Origin: Thermoplasmata archaeon
GTDB lineage: Archaea > Thermoplasmatota > Thermoplasmata > Thermoplasmatales > Thermoplasmataceae
Direction: 5' to 3'
NCBI GenBank assembly: GCA_021797555.1
Contig: JAJZZM010000020.1
Span: 1-64,000, forward strand
DNA: 64,000 nucleotides
The notes beneath the pieces are model-generated. The model was given only the letters and a program-made list of their open reading frames with translations, did no database searches and had not been told where the DNA came from. Positions 9,587 to 17,077 of this stretch are shown here, one piece after another (the stretch's first letter is position 1; the number at the start of each line of letters is the position of its first letter). The position numbers were made by a program, and so were the translations under genes.

Positions 9587-9990
9587 AATAAATATTTTTT
9601 ATTTTTATTTAATATTCTTTTAAAATTATGTCAAAGATTGTGTATATTGTTTAGTTAAGGTTTTTATATATAAATAATTGCGTATATTTAACAATAAATA
9701 AATTAATCTATTTTTACCATATTTTATAAATAATTATTCTTATTGAAATAAATAGCAAAAGTATTATTTATGTGTTATTAGCAAATAAGATGTGCAATAT
9801 TAATGTACTATAATGTTAGTTATTAAAGTAAATATTTCATGAGCTTTTGTGTTATTTGAGGCAAAATAATATATGTAGGCGTAATGATTGAGGGTTTAAT
9901 TGAATGTTATATTTATTGCATAAGTCTAATAAAAATATTATTTCAGCATTTAGTTAATAAAATAAAAGTGGTTTTATAAATTATAAAAAA
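9587..9990. other. 404-base non-coding region downstream of sor
   Basis: No convincing reading frame occurs on either strand. The first 35 bases after the SOR stop are T-rich (TATTTTTTATTTTTATTT) and could terminate its transcript. The rest is AT-rich with one strong promoter-like element at 9655-9674 and no plausible start codon close behind it. The dnaJ stop lies at the right edge. Confidence 0.6.
9655..9674 (+). promoter_or_regulatory. Orphan BRE/TATA element resembling the sor promoter
   Basis: TTAAGGTTTTTATATATAAA shares the AAGGTTT lead and the TATATA core with the sor promoter, but no coding region follows. It may drive a small RNA or be left over from a lost gene. Confidence 0.35.
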
Positions 9991-11091
9991 TTATATGTGG
10001 AACCATGATTTTTTTACAGGTTCGCCTTTTAATTCTTCTATTAATTCCTTTTCCTTAGAAGTTAAATGCTTTGGAACTTCCAGTTTAGTAACAACAAGCA
10101 AATCTCCAGATCCGCGTGAATTTAAATGTGGCATTCCGGCCCCTTTGATTCTCAGGACGTCATCTGGCTGTGTACCTGGAGGTATAGTTAATTTAAATTT
10201 TTCTTTAAATAACTGTATTTCCTCCTCACCACCAAGTGCAGCCGTTGGGAAGGTTATTGACGTTTTAATATATAAATTATCTCCTGATCTTTTTATGCTG
10301 GAATTACCCTGAACGTAAAGAACACAGTATAAATCACCTGTTACACCACCGAAGGAATTACCCATTTTTGATATTCTCAGTTTTATGTTTGTATCTGCAC
10401 CCTTAGGTATATTTATTGTTATATTTTCCATTTTTGGTATATATCCAGTTCCTTTACATGTAGGGCATGGTGTTTGTGGTATTTTCCCCCTACCGTTGCA
10501 TGTTCTGCATGTTGTCACAGAAACAACTTTGAAAAATCCCTGGCCTCTTGTTACTCTTTCCTGTCCTGTTCCATGGCATGTAGGGCACGTTATAAGCTTG
10601 CCATTGACAGCCCCGGTACCTTTACATGCTTCACATGTGGCATTTCTTCTATATTTTACCTGTTTGGATGATCCATAGTATGCATCTTCCAGTGTAACGT
10701 TTACCCTTATGTAAATATCAAGATCCGGCTGGTTTGAATATCCCCCAAAGAAAGTGTCATTGCTTCCAAAGCCCCCACCGCCACCAAATATTTTATTAAA
10801 AATATCGTTTATGTCATCAAAATGCGAAAAATCCTGCCAGTTAAAGTTTGAGGAACCTGAAGACCCACCACCGAAATCAGTAGACCCAGTAGCGTCGTAC
10901 TGCTGACGTTTTTTTGGATCGGACAATACTTCATACGCTTCTGCTACTTCCTTAAATTTTTCTTCTGCTTCCTTGCTTCCCGCATTAACATCAGGGTGAT
11001 ATTTTTTAGCAAGTTCCCTGAACTTTGCCTTTATTTCATCCTGTGACGCATTTTTATCTACACCGAGTACATCATAGTAATTTTCTGCCAT
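9991..11091 (-). CDS. dnaJ: Chaperone protein DnaJ
   Basis: DnaJ delivers unfolded proteins to DnaK and stimulates its ATPase. The 366 residues show a J domain with the HPD motif (KYHPDVN, about 33), a Gly/Phe-rich linker ([16 protein letters not shown]), four CxxCxGxG zinc motifs at about 145-225 ([32 protein letters not shown]), and the usual C-terminal substrate-binding domains. It lies six bases behind dnaK and closes the grpE-dnaK-dnaJ operon. Confidence 0.97.
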   Translation of the reverse strand: MAENYYDVLGVDKNASQDEIKAKFRELAKKYHPDVNAGSKEAEEKFKEVAEAYEVLSDPKKRQQYDATGSTDFGGGSSGSSNFNWQDFSHFDDINDIFNKIFGGGGGFGSNDTFFGGYSNQPDLDIYIRVNVTLEDAYYGSSKQVKYRRNATCEACKGTGAVNGKLITCPTCHGTGQERVTRGQGFFKVVSVTTCRTCNGRGKIPQTPCPTCKGTGYIPKMENITINIPKGADTNIKLRISKMGNSFGGVTGDLYCVLYVQGNSSIKRSGDNLYIKTSITFPTAALGGEEEIQLFKEKFKLTIPPGTQPDDVLRIKGAGMPHLNSRGSGDLLVVTKLEVPKHLTSKEKELIEELKGEPVKKSWFHI

Positions 11092-11097
11092 TTAAGA

Positions 11098-12990
11098 TCA
11101 GTTGTTATCTTTATTGTCCTTATAATCTGTGTTTACAGTTTTGTCTTCATCACCATTTGGTTCTGATGCAGTCTCCTGATTATATTCCGTATTACCGGTA
11201 TTCTCAGTATTGTCCTGAGACTCTGTTGAACTATTTGTGGCACTGGCATTTGCATACATTTTTGATCCAACTTCCTGTATTTCCTTTGTTAATTTTTCAG
11301 TTAATTCCTTTGTTTTATCCACATCTTTATTGGCTATAGCTTCTCTTAAGTCTTTTATTATGCTTTTTATGTTTTCTTTTGTTGCGTTGTCTATTTTATC
11401 ACCAGCATCATTTATGGTCTTTTCTGCTGTGTATGCTAATGTTTCGCCGCTGTTCAATGTTTCTATATTTTCCTTTTCCTTTTTATCCTGTTCTGCAAAT
11501 TCCTCCGCTTCCTTTTTCATTTTTTCTATCTGTTCCTTTGATAACTTATTTGAAGCACTTATCGATATGCTCTGTGATTTGCCTGTTCCCTTATCTTTAG
11601 CTGACACATTCAGTATACCATTTGCATCTATATCAAATGTTACCTCTATCTGCGGAACTCCTCTTGGAGCAGGTGGTATACCTTCTAAATTAAATGTACC
11701 CAATGATACATCATCCTTTGCTAATGGCCTCTCACCCTGTACAATGTGTATTGTTACAGCTGTCTGCATATCTGCAGCAGTTGTAAATACCTGTGATTTC
11801 TTTGTGGGTATTGTTGCATTGGCATTTATTAATGGTGTCATAACACCACCGAATGTTTCTAATCCAAGTGTCAATGGTGTTACATCCAGTAACACTATAT
11901 CTTTTATATCACCTGTAAGTACAGCCCCCTGTATCGCTGCTCCCATTGCAACTGCCTGCATGGGGTCCACTCCGCCTTCAGCCTTTTTGCCGAAGTAGTC
12001 TTCAATGTATTTTCTTACATAGGGCATCCTTGTTGGCCCACCGATTAATATAATTTTATTTATGTCACCCTTGGATAATTTTGCACCTTCTATGGCTTTA
12101 TCCAGTGATTCTTTTGATTTTACAACTATTGGTGAGATTAATTCCTCTAATTTTGCCCTTGTTAATTTATATTCCAGGTGCTTTGGTCCATCCTGTGTTG
12201 CTGTTATATATGGCAAATTAATATCTGATTCTAATACTGTTGATAACTCTATTTTCGCTTTCTCTGCTGCGTCTCTTAACCTTATATATGCAGATTTGTC
12301 CTTTCTTAAATCTATTCCTTCCTTTGACTTAAAATCATCAGCAAGGAAGTTAACTATTGCCTCATCCATATCTGACCCACCAAGATGTGTATCTCCGGAT
12401 GTCGATAATACCTGGAATACCCCCTGACCGAAATCCATTACTGTTACATCCAGTGTTCCTCCACCGAAATCATAAATCAATATTTTTAATGATTCATTTA
12501 ACTTATCAAGGCCGTATGCCATACATGCAGCGGTAGGCTCATTTATAATCCTTTTTACGGTTAAACCAGCTATTGAACCTGCATCCTTTGTTGCCTGTCT
12601 CTGGTTATCATTGAAATAAGCGGGAACTGTAATTACTGCATCTGTTATTGTTTCCCCTAAAAAGGATTCCGCGTCTTTTTTAATTTTCTGTAGAATAAAT
12701 GCCGAAATCTGCTGTGGCGTATATTCTTTCCCGTAAATTTTATATTTAAAATCTGTACCCATTTTTCTCTTTGCAGCATAAACTGTGCCTTCCGGATTTA
12801 ATAATGCCTGTCTCCTTGCAGGTTCTCCTACCAGTAACTGCCCATCCTTTGTAAATGCGACATAACTTGGAAATGATTTACCACCAAGAGACACGCCTTC
12901 TGCAGCAGGTATTACTTCAGGTTTCCCGGAAATAACTACAGCCGCAGCTGAATTGCTTGTACCCAAATCTATACCTATTATTTTACTCAT
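11098..12990 (-). CDS. dnaK: Chaperone protein DnaK (Hsp70)
   Basis: This is the ATP-driven Hsp70 chaperone. The 630 residues begin with the phosphate-binding loop [15 protein letters not shown], and the second ATPase signature [15 protein letters not shown] is near 185. The linker [11 protein letters not shown] precedes the substrate-binding domain. The lid ends in a long, low-complexity Asn/Glu/Thr tail instead of the EEVD of eukaryotic proteins. Many archaea lack Hsp70; Thermoplasmata are among those that carry it, having probably received it from bacteria. It sits between grpE and dnaJ with gaps of only six bases on each side. Confidence 0.98.
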   Translation of the reverse strand: MSKIIGIDLGTSNSAAAVVISGKPEVIPAAEGVSLGGKSFPSYVAFTKDGQLLVGEPARRQALLNPEGTVYAAKRKMGTDFKYKIYGKEYTPQQISAFILQKIKKDAESFLGETITDAVITVPAYFNDNQRQATKDAGSIAGLTVKRIINEPTAACMAYGLDKLNESLKILIYDFGGGTLDVTVMDFGQGVFQVLSTSGDTHLGGSDMDEAIVNFLADDFKSKEGIDLRKDKSAYIRLRDAAEKAKIELSTVLESDINLPYITATQDGPKHLEYKLTRAKLEELISPIVVKSKESLDKAIEGAKLSKGDINKIILIGGPTRMPYVRKYIEDYFGKKAEGGVDPMQAVAMGAAIQGAVLTGDIKDIVLLDVTPLTLGLETFGGVMTPLINANATIPTKKSQVFTTAADMQTAVTIHIVQGERPLAKDDVSLGTFNLEGIPPAPRGVPQIEVTFDIDANGILNVSAKDKGTGKSQSISISASNKLSKEQIEKMKKEAEEFAEQDKKEKENIETLNSGETLAYTAEKTINDAGDKIDNATKENIKSIIKDLREAIANKDVDKTKELTEKLTKEIQEVGSKMYANASATNSSTESQDNTENTGNTEYNQETASEPNGDEDKTVNTDYKDNKDNN

Positions 12991-12996
12991 TTTTTA

Positions 12997-13539
12997 TCAC
13001 CTTTTTGAAACTATTACTTTTGATGTTCTTATAACATCACCATTTAATGTATAACCCTTCTGTACAACTTCTATTACTGTACCATCCTCACCCTCATCGG
13101 AAACTCCTATTGCCTCCTCTAGGTTTGGATCATATTTCTTGCCTTTGCTATCTATCTCCTTTAAACCATATGAATTCAATACTTTTAGCATTTGTGTTTT
13201 TACAGGTTCAAGTTTTTTATCGTGTAAAATTCCTGCATCCAATGTATCAAGAATCGGAAGCAATTCCTTGATTAGCTCACTATTTGCATTTTTTCTTATG
13301 TTTTCAATTTCCTTTTCCTTGTATTTTGAATAATTTTCCATCTCCGATCTCTGCCTAACATAGAGGTTTTTGTAGTCTTTAAGGTCATCCAATGTTTCTT
13401 CGTATACTTTTCTGTATTTTTCCAGTTCCGCATCCTTATTTTCCAATTCTCTATTTTTCTTCATAATGTTTCTCTTTCTGGATTCCTCAATATCGAATTC
13501 CAATGGTTCTATATATTCATTATTATTATTGTCCATCAT
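12997..13539 (-). CDS. grpE: Nucleotide exchange factor GrpE
   Basis: GrpE releases ADP from DnaK. The 180 residues contain a long N-terminal coiled coil (about 20-85) and the conserved C-terminal beta domain with the GYTLNGDVIRTSKVIVSK ending. Two adjacent ATG codons (13539 and 13536) are possible starts. It is the first gene of the chaperone operon, behind a TATA region that is duplicated (see 13556-13584). Confidence 0.95.
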   Translation of the reverse strand: MMDNNNNEYIEPLEFDIEESRKRNIMKKNRELENKDAELEKYRKVYEETLDDLKDYKNLYVRQRSEMENYSKYKEKEIENIRKNANSELIKELLPILDTLDAGILHDKKLEPVKTQMLKVLNSYGLKEIDSKGKKYDPNLEEAIGVSDEGEDGTVIEVVQKGYTLNGDVIRTSKVIVSKR

Positions 13540-13555
13540 ATGTATATTTGTTCTT

Positions 13556-13584
13556 CTATATAAATATTTTCTATATAAATATTT
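13556..13584 (-). promoter_or_regulatory. Tandemly repeated TATA box of the grpE-dnaK-dnaJ operon
   Basis: CTATATAAATATTT occurs twice with a period of 15 bases (13556-13569 and 13571-13584, written on the plus strand). Read on the minus strand this gives two successive AAATATTTATATAG elements at about 17-45 bases before grpE. Each could serve as a TATA box, which offers two alternative transcription starts or a heat-shock regulator site overlapping the core promoter. Confidence 0.5.
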
Positions 13585-13596
13585 ACATTTTCCATA

Positions 13597-14553
13597 TTAT
13601 TTATTAAGGGGGTATTTATGGAAGTGCTCAAATCCATGTTTTTTTATAATTTCCCACGAACCATTTCTGTATATCACATTATCACCATTATATGTTTCCC
13701 CTATACAGTATGCGTTTATTTTGTTTCTATACATTAATTCCATGAATGAATCATAACTATTTTTATTTATTGTAAACATTAATTCATAATCCCCGCCGAA
13801 AGATAATGCTATATCCTCAATAGGAAATCCGGATATTTCAGATGCTTTATAAACATCATTATCCATTTTTACTTTATCCATGTATATTTTAAAGCCAATG
13901 TTATAATCATTTTTCATCTGATATACTGATGCATATATGCCGTCTGATAAATCCATCATAAACTGGGCCCCGGCTTTGCTTATTATAATTGCTTCGTTTA
14001 TTCTTGGCTCAATGTCAAGCATTTTTTTTATTCCATATGATTTGTCATAGTGATATTTATAGAAGATATACCCCGAACCAGAACTACCATGCAAACCGGT
14101 CACCATTAAATACTGGTTTCCCTTTATGTATGACCTTTTTCTTATAACATTGTAATCCTGTTTTCCTATTATTGTTCCGGAGGCCGTAAAATCATCACCT
14201 TCTTTTGTATCACCGCCAATAATTTTTGCATTGAATTTTTTTAATTCCTTTTTTATGCCAGAGTAGAATTTTTCAAGATATTTTATATCATATTCCGGTG
14301 ATATGGATAGTGATATAAGAAAACCCTCAGGTATACCTGCCATTGCGGCTATATCACTCAAATTTATTGTGGCAAAGAATTTTCCTGCGAGTTCCGGATC
14401 CGCACCATCGGGTATGTGTGTTTTTCCTGTTATTATATCTGTTGATAGAAGTATGTAACTACCATTAAATTCCATGATGTAGCAATCATCGTTTTCATTA
14501 TCCAGCGCAAGTTTCTTTATAATAGACCTTTCGCCAATATCATTAAGTTTCAC
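13597..14553 (-). CDS. thiL: Thiamine-monophosphate kinase ThiL
   Basis: ThiL phosphorylates thiamine monophosphate to thiamine diphosphate. The 318 residues start with LNDIGERSIIKKL (the family GERxII motif). They carry a conserved Asp in LLSTDIITGKTH, the ATP/metal site TINLSDIAAMAGIPEGFL, and IIGGDTKEGDD further on, all typical of the AIR synthase-related ThiL fold. The start is GTG at 14553; no in-frame ATG lies nearby. It ends just before the grpE promoter on the same strand. Confidence 0.88.
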   Translation of the reverse strand: MKLNDIGERSIIKKLALDNENDDCYIMEFNGSYILLSTDIITGKTHIPDGADPELAGKFFATINLSDIAAMAGIPEGFLISLSISPEYDIKYLEKFYSGIKKELKKFNAKIIGGDTKEGDDFTASGTIIGKQDYNVIRKRSYIKGNQYLMVTGLHGSSGSGYIFYKYHYDKSYGIKKMLDIEPRINEAIIISKAGAQFMMDLSDGIYASVYQMKNDYNIGFKIYMDKVKMDNDVYKASEISGFPIEDIALSFGGDYELMFTINKNSYDSFMELMYRNKINAYCIGETYNGDNVIYRNGSWEIIKKHGFEHFHKYPLNK

Positions 14554-14691
14554 TGGCTATGTATACAATATTATAATTTAAATTTATTCGTACTTATTAT
14601 ATATAATAAATAAACATAATAAACATAAATCCATTAATTTGACCATATTCAATCCTAAAAAATTATTTATATTAGTGATACATCTTAGCAT

Positions 14692-14696
14692 GGTGA
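14692..14696 (+). promoter_or_regulatory. Ribosome binding site for a non-ATG start (chorismate mutase)
   Basis: GGTGATATA precedes ATT at 14701. The S12 gene in this window has the identical arrangement GGTGATATA followed by ATG, with the same four-base spacer. This points to ATT at 14701 as the start codon. Confidence 0.5.
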
Positions 14697-14700
14697 TATA

Positions 14701-15252
14701 ATTATACAAAATATTGAAGTATTAAGAAATGAACTATTAAGAAACTCTGATGATATAATTAATTTACTGAAAAAAAGAAAGGATATTGCAAAAAAAATTG
14801 GGGAAATAAAAAATAAAGAAAAATTAATGATAAGAAACAGGCAGAGGGAAATAGAAATTATAAAGTCGTTGGGAAATGATAAATTCGCAGAAAGCATTCT
14901 TAATATATTATTTGAGTTCTCAATACATTATGAATATAAAAATAATAAAAAAAATGAGTGTAAAAATGAATATCACACAGTTATTTTAGAGGACGATGAT
15001 GCACTGATTTATATTTTATCATTAATAATACCTGCAGGCTCCATAGTATATTCAAGAACACATTATAATATGCTGGAGAAATTTTTAAATAATGGTATCC
15101 ATATAATAAACGATGAAATAAAAGAACCTGATGCATATATATCATTTAATAAAAATGATAAATGTGATATAATAATAGATAATAAAAAAATATTAATTTC
15201 AGACAGATTTATAGAAAATACTGGGAATATTTATTCCTTTGTAATACTTTAG
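14701..15252 (+). CDS. aroQ: AroQ-type chorismate mutase with an extra C-terminal region
   Basis: This gene is longer than the ORF track shows (it begins at an internal ATG, 14827). Upstream in the same frame are IEVLRNELLRNSDDIINLL and KKRKDIAKKIGEIK, the first helix of AroQ chorismate mutases (arginine, Asp-x-x-Ile-x-x-Leu, Arg/Lys, and the IGxxK motif). The enzyme turns chorismate into prephenate. No ATG, GTG or TTG precedes this helix; a stop lies at 14686. The start is therefore probably ATT 14701 behind GGTGA, giving about 183 residues. The last 90 residues are not part of AroQ and are unrecognised. The next gene is tyrA, the following pathway step. Confidence 0.75.
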   Translation: MIQNIEVLRNELLRNSDDIINLLKKRKDIAKKIGEIKNKEKLMIRNRQREIEIIKSLGNDKFAESILNILFEFSIHYEYKNNKKNECKNEYHTVILEDDDALIYILSLIIPAGSIVYSRTHYNMLEKFLNNGIHIINDEIKEPDAYISFNKNDKCDIIIDNKKILISDRFIENTGNIYSFVIL

Positions 15253-15306
15253 GTTTCCGGCTGCAGTAAATAATGATATAAAAATATAATAAAAATAAGT
15301 GGTAAT

Positions 15307-15954
15307 ATGAATGAAATTAAAACAACAATAATAGGCTCTAAGGGCAATTTAGGATCTGTATTGCTAAGGCTTTTCCCGGATTCGTATTGCATTGACATAA
15401 ATAATAAAAATGAGCTAAATAAATACCTTGAAATTTCGGATTATGCTTTTCTTTCTGTGCCTATAAATGAGGAAAAGAATATTATAAAAAATAATCCAGA
15501 TTTTAAAGGCTTTATAGATTTATCATCCGTAAAGGGCGAAATGGCAGAATTTAAAAATAGAATAATAAGCATACATCCATTATTTGGCCCATTATCATAT
15601 GAAAAAAATATAGATATAATATTTATAAATGATATTTCTTATGAAAACTCAATTATAGTAATAAAAAAATTATTTAAAAATTATAATGTAATCCCAATGA
15701 AATATGACGAACATGACAAATTAATATCAGAAATTCTTGTAAAACCATATATTTTATCATATATATCAGATTCCTTAAATTCAGAAATTAAAACAAACTC
15801 ATACATAAAATTTATAGAAACGTATAATATAAAAAATAATGAAAACATTGAAAATTTTATGAATACAATAGTTTTGAACAGAAATTCATATAAAATTATA
15901 GAAGAAATGGAACATAAATTAGATTTATTAAAAAAATCAATAAAATATAGATGA
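15307..15954 (+). CDS. tyrA: Prephenate dehydrogenase (TyrA), short form
   Basis: TyrA oxidatively decarboxylates prephenate to 4-hydroxyphenylpyruvate on the way to tyrosine. The 215-residue product has an N-terminal Rossmann motif (IIGSKGNLGSVLL), the FLSVP strand, and the catalytic-histidine motif SIHPLFGPLSYE near residue 97. It is shorter than bacterial enzymes, lacking a mutase or ACT domain. A GTGGT element sits just before the ATG. It follows chorismate mutase by 54 bases, so the pair forms a compact tyrosine-branch unit, and its end overlaps the convergent radical SAM gene by 18 bases. Confidence 0.85.
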   Translation: MNEIKTTIIGSKGNLGSVLLRLFPDSYCIDINNKNELNKYLEISDYAFLSVPINEEKNIIKNNPDFKGFIDLSSVKGEMAEFKNRIISIHPLFGPLSYEKNIDIIFINDISYENSIIVIKKLFKNYNVIPMKYDEHDKLISEILVKPYILSYISDSLNSEIKTNSYIKFIETYNIKNNENIENFMNTIVLNRNSYKIIEEMEHKLDLLKKSIKYR

Positions 15955-16989
15955 TTTTGATAATCTATTTATTAATAGGCTATAATCGGACTGGAAAAAT
16001 AATTTATCCTCTAATTCCATTTCATAATTATAATCTTCAAGATCTAAAGTATTATAGTATTCCTCAAGTTCATTAAAGCTATGGTTTAGTGAAGAATTTA
16101 CAATAAGTTCAAGCAATTTCTGATCGAATTTATCGTTATGGACTCCCCTTTCACGGTTGCCTCCTGTAGGATATGATAAAACGGGATAGTCTTTAAGGTC
16201 TATTAAAAGCTTCGCAAGTGAGTATAACCTTGGTGGCCTGTATAAGCCTTTCTTCCATAATTTTTCAACCATTGTGTGTTTCTGGATGTTCATAGGATTT
16301 ATAGATATATCTGCTGAATATGGTGCTGCTATTTTTACAGAATTTTTAATATCATCCATTGCCATTTTCTCTGATATAAATGGTGGTTTAAACAGTAGAT
16401 ATGTTCTTAATTCCACATTCTCATTTTTTAATAACTGTGCAGCATCAATAAATTTTTTTAAGGTGCTTCCCTTATTTACTGAATATTTCATTATATAATC
16501 ATCTGCACTTTCTAGACCTATTGCTATCCTTAAATCAATTTTATATTTTTTTATTGAATCTAAAATATCTTTCCTTATATATTCAGTTCTTGATTCTACA
16601 AGTATTTTATCTATCTTGCCCTTCATTCTTTCGAAAAAATAATCTCTTACTTCAGGGTGCACTTCATGTGGATCAAGGAAACTGCCTGATGTAAATATTT
16701 TTAATGCCCTAACATCATTTAATGAATCATATAATATATCTATCTGCTTCATTATATTTTCATCAACAATATCAGGTGAAGTATCGTTAAAATAACCGCA
16801 CATTGAACATGCACTGAATTTGTACCATGCACAGCCTGTTGTTCTAAATATACATACCATTGTTTTTTCAGGATAACCATTTAATCTATCCATTTCTTTC
16901 CAAATAGATACTGGTTTATTTACATCCTTATTTTTATTATATTCTGGGATAAGGTTTTTTATATGTATTGAATAATCTCGTTCTATCAT
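15937..16989 (-). CDS. raSEA: Archaeosine biosynthesis radical SAM protein RaSEA
   Basis: RaSEA works with ArcS to make the archaeosine base at position 15 of archaeal tRNAs. The protein carries an Elp3-like radical SAM core with the cluster motif GCAWYKFSACSMCGYF (C-x7-C-x2-C), the sequence FTSGSFLDPHEV, and the strand GLESADDYIMKYSVNKG. These match the family described as archaeosine radical SAM proteins. The first 13 residues of the tracked ORF are doubtful; ATG 16989 gives MIERDYSIHIKNL and 350 residues. No other archaeosine gene is close by. Confidence 0.82.
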   Translation of the reverse strand: MIERDYSIHIKNLIPEYNKNKDVNKPVSIWKEMDRLNGYPEKTMVCIFRTTGCAWYKFSACSMCGYFNDTSPDIVDENIMKQIDILYDSLNDVRALKIFTSGSFLDPHEVHPEVRDYFFERMKGKIDKILVESRTEYIRKDILDSIKKYKIDLRIAIGLESADDYIMKYSVNKGSTLKKFIDAAQLLKNENVELRTYLLFKPPFISEKMAMDDIKNSVKIAAPYSADISINPMNIQKHTMVEKLWKKGLYRPPRLYSLAKLLIDLKDYPVLSYPTGGNRERGVHNDKFDQKLLELIVNSSLNHSFNELEEYYNTLDLEDYNYEMELEDKLFFQSDYSLLINRLSKSSIFY

Positions 16990-17077
16990 TATTTTTAATA
17001 TGCATTGTAAATATATTATTGTTGCCATTCCATTTAAATTTGCAATAATTTTTATATTAAAATTTATTATTATAAGA

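Noticed and set aside
11025-12427. Plus-strand ORFs opposite dnaK
   Set aside because: They are complements of DnaK coding sequence; DnaK motifs cover the whole region.
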